64,000 nt of DNA from Eudorina sp. 2006-703-Eu-15 (GCA_003117195.1 BDSI01000187.1:1-64000); one strand, 5' to 3'. Shown: positions 24,011-37,167, counted from the stretch's first letter. Notes: generated by a model from the sequence alone, not told the origin. A program made the numbers and translations.

Positions 24011-25368
24011 CTTAAACAAGCATTGTTCCAATAACCCTGGGTCCTGCTGTACAGGTTCTTCCTTGGTCGCCATTTCCTTCTGGCTGGTATATTTTTCCGC
24101 CGCCAGGCAGGCCAGGTAGGCCAGGTAGGCCAGGCCTTCTCAGTTCTTCTAAAGTTCAACCTGCGGCATGCTCCCTGCGGCCTCACCATGCCAGCTGCGC
24201 AGGGCCAGGTGGGGCAGATCGAGCGTATGAAAGACCTGAAGCGGAGTGCGTTTGGGCCACCAACAGATCTAATCGGGAGACTCCGGCCCCTTTCTTCCGT
24301 GGATTTCGATCCAACTGTCTTGTACGGCGCTCGACCGCGGGTCTGTCAAGGAACCCAAGCCGATAATCCTACCAGCATCCTGTATCTCGCACCCTGCGGT
24401 ATATTTTACTTGGAGACATCCTAAGCGGCAATTATTCACACGATTTGCTCATGAATCCTGCTTGCAATCTTAACCATGACGCGCATGTCGTATAATCATC
24501 ATACGGATGGAGAAAAATCCGAAAGCCCGCTAGGAAGCTTGGGTCTGTATCTTGATACGCGATACTAAACGAGCTGGAATCATCACTACGATTTATTCTA
24601 CCTCAGGAAACGTCCGATTAGGCCGCGCGTTGTGTACGGAGCTCACAGGTATAATTGAAATTTTAGATAGCAGTTATACCTACCAAAATATCACTGCTGG
24701 AAGCTGTGCGTGTCCCTGGGACGAAAGCCTCCCATTGCCTCGCCCGCCCCCGCATTTCGAATGCCCAGAGGTGCCCAGCGGCTGACAGCCGTTACACGCG
24801 AGCTCTCTTACAATTGCGATAGTCAAATTTTAATATCAGAAAACAAATTAAAATATTGATTGATTTTTAAAGTTTTGCTGAGCGCGTGCAAGAGAGGCTC
24901 GGGTATGGAATGGTTGTGACTTTCCCACAGACCTTGGAAAACTCTTTATCTGCACCACAATTTATAGGATAATGTTAATGCAGTGGAAATGCACTATGCT
25001 ATCCATGTAGTACGGGACAAATACGACGGTTATCCTGGTGGCCTACATCCAAAACTATACAGCTAAATTTGGTTGATGCAGAACATTACTTTGAGAACAT
25101 ATGTCTAACAGGTATATCATGATGAATACTTTCGACCTTGCTACTACCGTGCTGGAATGTGCATTTATGAAATGAACTTGGAATAGGAGATTTGTCATAC
25201 TAATTTGGCGAATACTTGCTGAAATGATTTAGGCATCGTCATTCAGGACCCCACTTGTCGGACTGCCAAGTATGAAAGGGCCTCACAGCAATGACAAGTT
25301 CTTAATTGCTACTTACAATTCCGAATCATCGAATATGTCAATGCCTTATCATTTGTTGATGCAGATCG

Positions 25369-25452
25369 ATGGCACACCTGCCGGATAGGCACTCGGCGAA
25401 CAACGCAACTTATGCGTCGACGACCACGCTAGGCGGACAGCAATCAGATTGA
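25369..25452 (+). other. Conserved ATG block upstream of gene C
   Basis: ATCGATGGCACACCTGCCGG and the following GATAGGC closely match blocks at 38401-38429 (gene D) and 55075-55100 (gene E). Translated from the shared ATG they begin MAHLPDRHSANNA (C), MAHALDRRPTAT (D) and MAHPPDRPSPNNAG (E). In C the frame is that of the leader but stops at 25450-25452. It may be the true start joined by an unrecognised intron, a conserved short upstream ORF, or 5' regulatory sequence. Confidence 0.45.
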
Positions 25453-25521
25453 ACGAACGAACCCGAAGCCGCTCAATTGGAGGGGATACCGAGCTCCTTG
25501 AAGGCTGCGGGCACTGACGAT

Positions 25522-28500
25522 ATGGTCCCGCGTCGGCAGCTTGCCCTTGGCATACCTCGCAGCACGTTTAGATTATTCAGCACGTTCTCGACTGGTTCGT
25601 CCGATCTCCGAATCGTAACTTTTGGTAATTTCAGTCATTATGGCTCCTCACCGGCAGCCTCCCGGCGATCGCAGCCGCGGCCACTGCTTAAACCCTTCCG
25701 GAGCGGGCTGCTTCTGTTGGCGCTGCTGACAGCGCTGCTTCACAGCAGTCGCACCGTCTTAGGTGACAGGTTGCGCATGGTGAGACGGCCGCGTGCGACT
25801 CCACACCATAACGCCACTTAGCCGAGACCTCTGAGCTCTGACAGGCTGCTGACTGCTCAGGTGGACGACGCCTCGTACGGCCGTGACGCGGTCACCGGGA
25901 CTAGTGACCGGGTTCTGACGACACATTTTCCGGCTGAATTGTTCTCGTCCCTTTTGGGGTAAGTGGGTTGCAAAAATGTTCGCGCGCCCGCGCTGTCCAG
26001 GCGGCGCAATCCGCTGTCGGGATTTAATACATACGTCGTAATAATGCTGTCACCGTTGACTGTCACTGATGACCCGCGGGGTCCGCTGTAACATCCTTAA
26101 TAATAATATCTGTATATCGCGCCTAATCAGCGGCTCTCGAATCCAGCCTCGGAAGGGAACTGCGGGTCATGGCAATGAATCCGGGGGATACTTATACATA
26201 CATCCTTTGTTAGGTCTGCTGGTGCAGCAGCTTCTGTTGTCATCTGCAAAGCCATCTAGCCGCGGAATGAACCTGGGCAGCGCCCGAACTCGCCATGGGC
26301 ACATACATGCACGGTTCGTACTTCGTTGTGGGTTGCCGATCCTCCTGATGCGTGCGTGCAGGGCAAAATCTGCTTCTGTTGGACCAGCATACACCAGCTC
26401 CCGGGGTGGCAGCACGTGGGGTGAGCAGGTTTCGTCGAGCCGGGTCGCACCGGTAGCTAGGGCAGGGCAGGGCGGGGCCGGTTCGGTACCAGACATCTCA
26501 CAGGCGGGTCGACCCGTGAGATGATCGCACAGCTCCGCACCGTACGTACCGTCGGGCAGCCGTGGGGCAGGCAGGGAGCACTCCGCATGCAAGGAAGCCC
26601 GCATGCTGTCACCGATGACCCGCGGGGTCTGCTGTAACATCCTTAACAAAAGGAAGGGACATCCCACGGAAGGAACCGCGCGTGCGTGTGCACGTCTTCA
26701 GCAACTGCTTAAACTGTTTCGCTCGCTTTTTTGCGATGTCCACATACTATCTCCACATGCCGGGCGATTACCCTTGCCTCGTGGCAGAATTCGGCAGTCC
26801 ACAGTGCGCGCTCGCTCCGTGGTTGAATGGAAGCGAGTCCGTGGTGCCCCTGCTGCAGCTGGAGGGCGGCGGGGACAGCGTCTTTCCGGGCGGCGTCAGG
26901 TACTGGGGTGTACACGTCCAGCGCGGCAGCGCGCAAGGAGGCGATTGTATGTACTGAGTGATCATGGAGAGGCGTCGTCCAGTAAAGGTCGTCCCCGTGG
27001 AGTTTCGAGCGATGTATGTCCGTGTCGTTGCAACATAGGGAGCAGGGCCCGCGCGCTAGCGTCGCTAGCTGCGCGACCCGCGCTTGTTCCTTGACCTTCG
27101 ACTGTACTTCAGCATCTCTACAAATTCTGCTCATATTTCATTGGCTTACAGTTATCCGCTCTCTGCTGCCGGAGATGATTGCGGCTGCGGCGTTTCGCCA
27201 TACGACATGGAATGGGGCGCAGACGTCCTCGCTGGCGGCAGGTAGGTGCGTCGTCGTATTATGCGAACGGCGATGAAGACTACATATTTGTAATGAACAT
27301 TCATTATTACTAATTCAAATTATTTATTTAATTATGACACATCTATTTTGAACGCTTGAGACACAATAGTCAAAGTGATCGATTTTTGAACACGCAGAGT
27401 GGCAGTGTAACACAAGACTCCTCGAGATGCTATGCAGGATCTCTGAATGGCACCTATACTGAAACCCGGCATTACAGGCAGGCTGCAGTATTTGAATCTT
27501 TCGGGCCTGTAGCGGTCTCGAAATCGACACAAGCTCAGGCCCATTCGATGACATAGATACGTTACAAAGTATCAACTTCTGATTCTCTTCAGCCCTGAAT
27601 CCTCACACCCACGACTCACCGCCCGGCCCCAGGCAGTTCTACACGTTCGAGTTGCTCCCTCGGGCCAGCCCCGCCGCTGCCCCCCTGGAGCTCCCCGGCC
27701 TGCTGGCCATCCAGCTGGACCCGGCCCGGGCCGCCGCCTGCTACAAACCTGACCCGGCGGCACTGGTGCGGCCCGGCAGCCTGGGAAAGCCCTTCAGGGG
27801 AGGCGTCTGGTTCATGCCGACCGACCCTTCGGCCGCGTTTTTGGCCCAAAAGGTCCCTTCGTTGCTGGGTAGGTTCCATAGCTGCTTGTGCAGCCTCGCA
27901 CCTCGGCTCGGCGCCAGAGCCCGGGCACCGGACCCCGCCAACATCGGTACCACACAGACGGGACGTGCGTGCGCACGAGGACCTGGGCATGGGTGTAAGG
28001 AAAAAAAAGACGCCAAATGAAAGAGCTGGCTGTGTTTTTCGTAACGCGTCCTCACATGTGTGCTGATGGTAGTCACCATTGATCCCTTTTCGGGGTCCGC
28101 TGTACCCATTCCTTCAAATCTATACCGACACCGACTTAGTACAGCATGACCTTCTTAAGCCGATATGATCCATAGTCTTGTTATCGAGATTGCCCTTATC
28201 TTTGCGCATTCGGCTGCGGGCCGCAGGGTACTTGACTCCCGACGTCGGCAGCCCGCTGCAGCTGACGCTCAACCTGACCGACCTGCGGGTGCGGCTGACG
28301 GAGGCGGCGGTGGCGGCGGTGGCGACTGCGGACGGCCCGGCGCCGCCGGCCCAAGGCACGGAGGACGCGTCAGCGACGCCGGCGGCGGCGGCGGCGGCGG
28401 ACCCCGTGGCGGCCGGCGTGTTCCTGATGGGCAAATGCGAAAACGTTCCGCTTTACGAGGTCTGCACCACGCGCCCGAAGGCGGATAACACGGCGGCAGC

Positions 28501-31500
28501 AGCCACCTGCAGGATGGCAACCTTTGGGTGGTCGGCGGCGATGTCCGTCGTCGCAGTGTGCTACAGCCGTGGCGTGCAACCCGCACCAGCGCCGCCGTCG
28601 CCTCAGCCGTCGCCACCCAAGCCGCGGTCGAGTGGTATGCCGCCCTCACCCAGGCGGCCGCCGCCCTCGCCCAGGCCTCCCCCCAAGGGGGCCCAACCCC
28701 AGACGACGACTGGCTCCACCGACCCGCGTTCTCCTGCCCCCCCTCCAGCACCTGACGCCCAGCCGCCTGCTGCTGCCCCTCCGCCCCATCAAGTACCCTC
28801 ACCCGGACCTCCGCCGCCGGTTGTGACTGTGTCAGTAGAGCCTGCAACGCCCGAGGTGCAGCAATCGCCATACCCTTTCGTTCACGCCCCAGCACCTCAG
28901 CCTGCAGTCCCTTTTGGGGACGGGGTGCCGCCACCCGGGTCCTCTCCGTCCGCGCCGCCGGTCCTCCCTCCGCTTCAACCACCCTTTCAACCGGCCCCAG
29001 AACGGCGGTCGCCCTCACCAGCAGCGCCCGGAACGTTCTCCCCGAAGGCTCCATCCCGGAAGCCCCCAGCTGCACCGCCTGCATTCCCGCCGCCTTCACC
29101 TTCGCCTCCCTCACTCCCATCTGCACCGCCACGATATCCGCCGCTTCCACCTCCGCCACCTCCATACCCACCGCCCCCACCGCCGCCGCCTCCATCCCCT
29201 CCACCTCCTGCTCCAGCGCCTCCGCATCCCCCGCCGCCGGCCCCAGCACCTCCACAGCCGGCGCCTCTTTCTCCAGCTCCTCTGTATGAAGAGCCCCCAT
29301 CCCCGACGCCCCCATATCCAGAGCCTCTTTCGCCAAAGCCAGCAATTCCTCAGCCTCAATCTCCAGGGCCTGAATACCCGGAGCCAATATATCCCTTTAC
29401 CGGGTCTCCAGAGCGTCCGTCTCCACAGCCATCCTCCCCAGAACCCCTGTCCCATGGGTCACCATCACCGGGCGCACTACAACCCGGAACCTCACGGCCT
29501 CAGCCATCGAGAACGCTGCCGCCGAGACCACCAAGGCCGGCAGCGAAGCCACCGTCACCCAGGCCAACACGTGCCCCACCACTTCATCCACCGCTAATCA
29601 CGACGACGCCGTCGGCAGCGCCACCGCCGGCGGCCCTGTTGTCCCAACCGCCAGGAGCGGAGCCGAGTACGTCGCCATCACCTCCATGGCTGCCGGCCTC
29701 AAGGCCTCCTCCCGCCGCACCAACGCCCCCCCAACCTCCAGCGTCGCCATCCCCAGAGCCGCTGTCACCCCCATCGCCACTTACCCCGGAGCCACCGTCG
29801 CCCCCATCGCCACTTACCCCGGTGCCACCGCCACCCCCATCGCCACTGACCCCGGTGCCACCGTCGCCCCCATCGCCTCTTGCCCCGGAGCCGGCCTCCC
29901 CAGAATCTCCAGCACCATCTCCAGCACCTCATCCTGCAGCGCTAACCACTTCCAGTCCTCTGCCGACCGTACCCTTGCAGCCTGACCACCCTTCTCGTGG
30001 GGCTCCGTCCCCCAGAAGTCCATCGCTGCAGCCCCCCAGACTTTTTCAACCCAGGCCACCAAGGCCAGTAAGCAGGCCTCCATCGCCCCGCCCAGCACGT
30101 AATCCGCCGATTTCTTCGCCGTCATTCACGACGCCGACTGCGCCCCCTCCTCCGCCTCATGGATTTCAACCGGACCCTGAAACCCCAGTGCCTTCATCCC
30201 CAGCCCCACCGTCCCTAGTGCCCCCGTCTCCTTCGCCCCCGTCTCCTTCGCCCCCGTCTTCTTCGCCCCCGTCTCCTTCGCCCCCGTCTCCATCGCCCCT
30301 TCTCCTTCGCCCCCGTCTCCTTCGCCCCCGTCTCCTTCGCCCCCGTCTCCTTCGCCACCCTCTCCATCGCCCCCGTCTCCTTCGCCCCCGTCTCCATCGC
30401 CCCCGTCTCCTTTGCCCCCGTCTCCTTTGCCACCCTCTCCATCGCCCCCGTCTCCTTCGCCACCCTCTCCATCGCCCCCGTCTCCTTCGCCCCGTCTCCT
30501 TCGCCCCCGTCCTTCGCCACCCTCTCCATCGCCCCCGTCTCCTTCGCCCCCCCCCCCCCCCTCCTCGCCCCCGTCTCCTTCGCCCCCGTCTCCATCGCCC
30601 CCGTCTCCTTCGCCCCCGTCTCCTTCGCCCCCGTCTCCATCGCCCCCTTCTCCTTCGCCCCCGTCTCCTTCGCCCCCGTCTCCTTCGCCCCCGTCTCCTT
30701 CGCCACCCTCTCCATCGCCCCGTCTCCTTCGCCCCCGTCTCCATCGCCCCCGTCTCCTTTGCCACCCTCTCCATCGCCCCGTCTCCTTCGCCACCCTCTC
30801 CATCGCCCCCGTCTCCTTCGCCCCCGTCTCCTTCGCCCCCGTCTCCTTCGCCACCCTCTCCATCGCCCCCGTCTCCTTCGCCCCCGTCTCCATCGCCCCG
30901 TCTCCTTCGCCACCCTCTCCATCGCCCCCGTCTCCTTCGCCGCCCGAAGCGTCGCCATCCCCAGTGCCACCGCCCCCATCCGCCATCATTCAGCAGCCCA
31001 CACAACCCGGAAGCAGCTCTCTGACTCCACCGCAGCTTGCCCCCCGGCCGATCGGGCCAGCGTTCCAGCAGCGCCAGCCGCGGCCTCCTCGACCGCCCCC
31101 TTCACCGCCGCGGCCACCTCCTCCACTTCCGCCACCTTCGCCCCGCCCTCCCCCCTCGCCACGGCCGCCGTTTCCACCACGGCCGCCACCCCCGCCGCCG
31201 CGCACGCGGGGCTTGCCGCCACCCTGGACGGAGGTACGGTCGACGCCGCGGCTGCAGATGTCGCCCCCTCGGCCGGGTCTCTCCGGCGACACGTTGTTGG
31301 CCGGCGGCGGAGACTCACCCTCAGGGGAGGACCTCTTTATGTCTCCGCCGCCGCCAGCGCTGTCGTCTGGGCCCCAGCAAGTGTACGACATGGCACCAGC
31401 CGGCGTGCCGCCACCCTCCCCGGAGTACCACCCCGGTACAACCCCAGGCACGGCCGGTGAGCTGCGGCCGTGTGTGTCTGTGTGTTGAAGATAACTGAGC

Positions 31501-34500
31501 CGCCTGTGTCTGTGTGTGTATGCATGGGATCTGAGGCTTACTTGCATTGCTACAGCGTATCGCGGGACAGGTGCGTGGATCCGCTGCTGCATGTAGATCC
31601 GCTGGCCCCACGCGGATCGAGCGAATCGATCGGGGCATGCATACGTGCCGGATCGATGTTGCCTGATGATGCTCACTCGAAATAGCTCACTCGAAATAAA
31701 TGTACTACGAATGTACTACGCACGTAGTACATACATACATACATACATACATACGTCACCGATGACCCGCGGGGTGCACTATTAGCAATAAACAAACATG
31801 TGTATTTCTTACTTGCCTGACAATTTACACGGCTTTATGGAAAAGTATGAGTAGCTGTGGTTGTTTTGGTGACGCCCTACTATTGACTCCTTGGCAGTGT
31901 TTTTGAAAAAGTATTATATTACTGGTAGCAATCTATAGGTTATACAAAATCTTTCAGCAAAACAAAGCCTGATAAAATTTCAAAAATTCATTGGGCGGGA
32001 AAGCCGCAAGCGAGCACGTCCGGTGCGCCACGGTGGCGCGGTTTCGTTCCTGCAGCAGTAGTGTGGTGTGAGGAAGCTTCGTGCGGCTGTCACCCACGCA
32101 TGTATGACCCGCGGGGTCCAGCCACTGTTACATCATTAGTGATACGCAGTCTGATGAGATCGATCTTGAACGGATTATATTCGTTTGTTTCACCCTGATT
32201 ATTCACCCGCCGTGCGTGTTTTCATGATTATTCCTTGCTCGACCCCCGCCCCAGAGTACCCGAGCTGCACGGTCAACGACACGGGCTTGGTCTACGCCCT
32301 GGACGACAAGTTTCCGTTCGGAAGCTTTCATTCGGACGTGTGCGGCTGCTATGCGGCGCCGTACGACCTGCGGTTCGGCCCCGACATCCGTTACGGCGAC
32401 TTGTGAGTTCGGCGTGTTAAGCAGACGTGTAGGTAGGACGACGGCTACGTTGCCGACCCCTTGAAGTTGTGACGGTTGCGACGGTTGCAACCAAGCAACC
32501 AAGCAACCTTTAAACTCGGTGGGTCCCGCGGGGTCGTCTGACGTGTGTGAGTGTGTGCATGTGTGTGTGGAGGGGGCGACGTCCGTTGCCTGCCGCTGCT
32601 GGACACACTGACTCCGTCACGTTCCATGAGGGCATACACGCATGACAAATGTTCCTCGCACCGCCCTAGGTGGTGACGAAACGCCACCCCGAACTAACAC
32701 ACCGTACCGTCCCGCAGCACGTACCACACCTTCCGGCTGTACCCCAAGCCCTGCAATGAGAGCATCTTGATCGACGGACAGCCCGTGTGCGAGTGAGTGC
32801 GTGGTGGGGCATGGCTGGTGGAGGCGCGTGGTGGTGGAAATAACACCCCGGCCCCAGAAAAATGCATGGGTGGTGTGGGTATAGGGGGGGGGGTAATTCA
32901 GGGTTTAATAACATGGCAGGCAGCAGCAGCAGCAGTGTGGGGCGGGAAGGTGGATGGGATGAGACTGGGAGGCCACGCGGGCGGCTTACACTTGAAGCTA
33001 CCGTATGCATAGGCCCTGTACCTTGAAAACACTGCGCTGCATCAGTAACATACTGGACGCCTGCCAGGACTGGGCCGCCGGGACCAAACCGATGTGCGAC
33101 TCGATCGGCATCCGCTTCCTTACCGCCGCTCACTGTACGCGCGCACCTCGATGTGCGTGTGTATGTGAATTTCAGGATGATTCGGCAATCAATCAACAAA
33201 ATCGCATTCCGGTTGGCGGCTTACACCAACGTCTGCTTTAACAACACGGACTTGACGATCGATCGAGGCCAGTACTGGAGGTACGTACGGCACAAATGCG
33301 TGCAGTACCGTTGCTTGATCTCTACTGATCATGATGCTATTATTACAGTAGACCCGCCCCGCGGGTCATCATCGGCGGTGAAGGTCTGTATGTTGTGCCG
33401 TGGAAGCTCACACAATTCCGAGTTTGGGGCGGGTGAACGACCACGGGGCGGTAGATGGCGGATGAAGTGTGTACAATGGGAAGGTGATTGCTCCGTTTGT
33501 GGCCTGGCGCAAACACAGCACCGTACACCCCTCCCGTGCTGTGCGCGCGCCCGGCTGGCCCGCAACGGAAACAAGCGAGAAAAAACATGCCTAAAGTGCA
33601 ACCAAATCAGGTCCTTCCAAAACCTGCCTGGCTATCTGAACGAATGCACCTGCCTCGCTAGCTCAGGGCAGGTTGGCTGGGTGGGCGCCGCGCGTGGCTG
33701 GCATCTGTGCGTGCGTGCATGGGGCCAACGAAAGGCACGCATGTGTTGGTCATCGATCCCTGAATGCCTGCTGAAGCAACCCAGTCAACACCCCCTCCCC
33801 TTGTGCTGGCTGGGCTGAGACTCTTGCGCATTGCTCCGCACTCGTCGTCGCCGGTCATCGATCGTCGCCGGTCGCTGCATGCACGCAGGGGTTTCCGTTT
33901 CTGGAACGACTCCAACCCCAACGAGCCCGGCGGCTGGCTGCAAGCCCGAGCCGGTGCGTGCGTGCGTGCGTGGGCTCGCCTGGCAGGGCTGGTTAGGCTT
34001 CTGGCTGGCTTCTAGGTGGAATAATTTAACTGAATAAACCGCGCGGTAGCCCGATCCTCACGCACGGTAGCCTGCTCCACACCAGCAGGCCCGCATTGCA
34101 GCTTAATAGCTAGCGTACGTATTAATGCTGCACACACGTCCGCCCGTTGATTGTAAAGGTCTATCTGCGGTGGCGTACGGAAAATAACAATAATTATGCG
34201 TCGCAGGCCTGATAGATCGTGACTGGAAGACGTACGCCTTTCCCGTCGTTCCTTGATGTGGCGCGTCGCGCCGCTTGCAGGGTTCACCGATCTCCGCACT
34301 CACATCGAATTGTACTTGTACGGCTTAAAGGTGCGTGTGTGTGTAGGGGGGGAGTCCAAAAAGAGAAAAGAGAAAGAGGTGTGTGCGTGTGTATGTGGAG
34401 GGTTTGCGTCATGGAGCTACGGGCATGGCGTGATTGTACGGTGATCGATTGCGTGGCGGCCGTGCTTCTTGTGTATCCGATGTCATACTTGATGAGTACG

Positions 34501-34770
34501 GTTTAGTATGTACCGTACCTTGTTTGACTTTTCTGTTATTACCTACCTTGCTCCGTCCCTGTTGCTTGCATGCACCCACCATCGCAGGAGGGCGACTACG
34601 CAGCCGGCACCTTCTTGATGCGCAAATGCAACCAAGTCAGCTCCTTTACCAATTTGTGCATGGACAGCGACGACGGCAACTGCCTGTTTTCATTCGTCGA
34701 TACGCCGGGGCACCGCTTCGTGACGGTGTGCCGTGTCAAAGGTCTCCAGCGGGGGGTGCAGCCGGGCTGA
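25522..34770 (+). CDS. Pherophorin-like gene C
   Basis: Exons: 25522-25762 leader (25477 possible), 26788-26899 N1, 27152-27241 N2, 27633-27868 N3, 28227-31456 N4 plus rod, 32255-32402 C1, 32718-32792 C2, 33176-33280 C3, 33889-33953 C4, 34281-34330 C5, 34588-34770 C6, stop TGA; about 1510 codons. The leader ends in [15 protein letters not shown], a good signal core, joined G|AA to EFGSPQC by a GTGACA donor chosen because it keeps phase 1. N domain: [55 protein letters not shown] domain: [46 protein letters not shown]. Sequons NDT, NES, NNT and NDS. A one-base frame change occurs in the rod near 30297. Likely an extracellular-matrix glycoprotein. Confidence 0.85.
26045..26108 (+). repeat. R2 palindromic element, gene C leader intron, copy 1
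   Basis: GATGACCCGCGGGGTCCGC followed by TGTAACATCCTTAATAATAA. GACCCGCGGGGTC is near-palindromic. It matches eight other sites in the window, all in pherophorin introns. Confidence 0.75.
26604..26648 (+). repeat. R2 palindromic element, gene C leader intron, copy 2
   Basis: GCTGTCACCGATGACCCGCG then GGGTCTGCTGTAACATCCTTAA. Same orientation as the 26045 copy and about 550 bases from it, in the same intron. Confidence 0.78.
28072..28113 (+). mobile_element. R1 LINE-like 3' end in gene C intron N3-N4
   Basis: CACCATTGATCCCTTTTCGG followed by GGTCCGCTGTACCCATTCC, matching the R1 terminus with a shortened tail. Confidence 0.5.
28227..31456 (+). repeat. Gene C exon: N4 subdomain plus [10 protein letters not shown] rod
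   Basis: N4 ([32 protein letters not shown]) leads into a first irregular Pro-rich part and then, from about 30215 to 30945, a 15-bp repeat CCGTCTCCTTCGCCC encoding PSPSP, with CCACCCTCTCCATCG variants. Single-base C losses at about 30297, 30490, 30720, 30780 and 30898, and a two-base loss near 30510, shift frame locally. The last three cancel, as do the 30490 and 30510 losses, so the net effect is the 30297 event, moving from the N4 frame to the frame of PSPVPPPPS and the C domain. The rod ends in an acidic SPSGEDLF segment before the donor at 31457. Confidence 0.82.
31754..31790 (+). repeat. R2 palindromic element, gene C linker-C1 intron, copy 1
   Basis: GTCACCGATGACCCGCGGGG then TGCACTATTAG, preceded by a (CATA)n run at about 31727-31753. 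Confidence 0.7.
32017..32138 (+). repeat. R2 element, long copy, gene C linker-C1 intron
   Basis: About 120 bases match the inverted 50035-50140 copy: GGTGCGCCACGGTGGCGC, GTTTCGTT, GGAAGCTT, GGCTGTCACC, ATGACCCGCGGGGTCC and CTGTTACATCATTAG. The extended match shows that R2 is a real element of at least 100 bases carrying two inverted repeats, not only a short palindrome. Confidence 0.8.
33341..33383 (-). repeat. R2-related palindrome in gene C intron C3-C4
   Basis: TTACAGTAGACCCGCCCCGC followed by GGGTCATCATCGGCGGTG; a diverged inverted copy. Confidence 0.6.
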
Positions 34771-35215
34771 TGCGTGCGTGCCAGCAGGCAGCATTTGAGT
34801 TCCAGCCATTAACGTGCAGAACGATTCGCCCGCTGCTGCCAACGAAGCGAAGCTCGCTCTTCGTCAGGACCCCGGATCTGTATGTGTGCCTACTTCGCCT
34901 CTACAGAATATCTAATCGATCGGCTTGCAGCGCTGGAACCAACCCGCTGGGCGCATCATCGCATGCAATCAATCAAGGCAGGCAGGAGTACAGTTAGATA
35001 TGTACGTTGTCGTCATGCCGACCTCGCTCGCTGGCGGGCTGCCTCGTTAGTTTACGTGCATCGTCGCCATAAAAGCCCGCCGCGTCCCGTTTTCTGACCG
35101 ACATGACTTGATGGTCACATCCATCTATCCATCCATCCAGTGCGTGGATGCATGCATCCCTACCTAGCAGTTATGATGGGAGCACCCGTTTATTGATGAC
35201 GACTGAGGAGCGGAC

Positions 35216-35240
35216 AGACGGACGGACGGACGGACGCCAC
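35216..35240 (+). repeat. (GGAC)n microsatellite downstream of gene C
   Basis: Five or six GGAC units about 445 bases after the gene C stop, matching the run downstream of gene B. Confidence 0.85.
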
Positions 35241-37167
35241 AGTGACCGACCCTGGGAGTGCAGCTGGCTAGCCAGATGCATTATGAGTCTACGTACATAC
35301 TACTGTTCATCCATGGCTGGCGCGGGTGGTGACAGCAATGTGGGCTGCCGCATGCTGTTGAGCCGCAGGTCCGTACGTGTGAGGGACGACATACATGCGA
35401 GCGAGGATGAAGGCACATACATGTGTCTGGCTTACTTACTTGCCATCTATCCGTCGGCGGCTACGTACGCACGCACGCTTCTATCTCATCATTACATCGC
35501 ACGCATGTCAAGTGCCGATAGATCGAGATCGAGCTGCTCCTGACTGCATTTCCGGGTCGGTGTGTGGTGGGCAGCAGTTCGATTGATCGTTGCGTGATAG
35601 GTTGGCTCAGGATGCAGCCCCGCCCCGCCCGCCCCCCCGCCCTTCCAAGCGTTGTGAGTGCATCGGCCGTGTGTTCGCGTGTCGGTTCACGGAGGTATGC
35701 GATGCATGTGCGTGCGTGCGTGTGTTCGTGTGTGTATTCGTGCGTTCGTTCCAATGCTCGCTCCGTTCGTTTGCGTGGCCGGGTCCGCTTTCCTCGCTTC
35801 GGAGCTTGCGAGGCAGGATAGATCCGCTGCAGGTATGATGCGTGAGATAGAGCGAGCGAGGCGTCTCAGCAGTTGATAATTGCCAAGCATTTCGCTTTCG
35901 TGAATCGGCGGCGCGCGCGTGCATGCACGCACGTCTGGCAGTTCTCCTGCCCGATAGATGTATGTATGTATGTTTCCCGGGAGACGATTGAGTACGTAAG
36001 CCACACGCGCACAGACAGACAGACGCGCGCCACGCATGCGATAGACGGCAGCCCGTATCGATGCATGATCGGTGCCTACCTCGTACATATGCATGCCAGG
36101 CATAGTGGGATCTTCAGACGTACGCGGCGGGCGGTGTCCCCCCTAGGCCTCGTTCTGTGTGCAGTTTCGTGTAGAGATTCATGAGTATGTCTATCTCCGC
36201 ACGGGCGGACGGAATCGCTGCTGCTGAGCAAGGGCCACAGCGAGGCACGTAAGGCAAACTGGCGCTATCGGTGCCGATGGGCGGAGTGGCGATGGGGTGA
36301 GCTAATCGGCGTTGTCCTAATGATTGGAGTTTAATTTGGCAAGTCCAAGTGGCAGGAGTTATGTTGCAAATCGCAGATAAGTACGTAGGGGGCCTCTCGC
36401 TGTCCGTCGGGCCACAGCCCCGCGGCATCGGCTAATAGGTATGGCATCTGGTGCGACATGCAACCCGTTGAGTTCTCCCGTGTGTACCAGATACGTATGC
36501 ATATATACCCTAAGAGACCACGTCGCAAGCAAGCACGGACCGTAGCGTCCTGTATGTATGTGCGTGCATGTGCCCTACCTGCTGAAGTGCAGTCCGTACG
36601 TGACAATGAAGCTAGGGCGATTCGTTTGAACGCAGGCACGCTTACTTCGTTAACAGTAGTTATGTTTCGTTGGCAGTTGTAAATGCTGCCGGTTGTACGC
36701 CGTCCGTTGGATGTGGAGGCGATCGCCCGGTGCTCACTCAAGCGGGCAGGCGGTGCGTGATGAGATGAGAACGTGAGATACAGACTTGCGTGGAATGGTT
36801 CGTTGCCGCCATAACCAATAAAGGCGTCAATCCGCGTCGATAGGTTTCAATTCGCTTCATCGGCGCTGCTGCACCGCCGCCTGCGCTGTTCTGCGGGGGC
36901 GCCGCGAGCCCTCGCTGGCCACTAGATAGATGCCAGCCGTGACGGACACTCACGCTGTGGATTATGACGGAGGGCACCTGCTGCCGTGCGTCAGGGGCCT
37001 ATCTATATGGCATATATGGCTGATGACCGACGCGCTGATCACACCTGGATGGATCAGGGCTTCAGGGGTGTTTGCTGCTGACGTCGTCCCTAGTGAGCTG
37101 CATGCGGGAATGAACTGTATGTGAACAGGTGCCGGCAGGGTGGTTTGGTTTTTGGTTTCATACCTTC

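Larger units (their letters stand above)
16205..25360. other. Spacer between genes B and C, retroelement debris, no supported gene
   Basis: Largest gap in the array. It holds a (GGAC)n run at about 16497-16524, CGTACG-rich sequence at 16555-16720, ACGC-rich stretches near 17.28 kb, a decayed LINE-like element at 19.9-21.2 kb, a GC-rich imperfect repeat with GGCGGAGGGCTGGCCCC at 22725-22855, repeat R3 copies at 23.7 and 23.94 kb, and an AT-rich block from about 24.43 kb up to gene C. Open frames across it are short or GC-rich and carry no motif I recognise. Confidence 0.55.
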
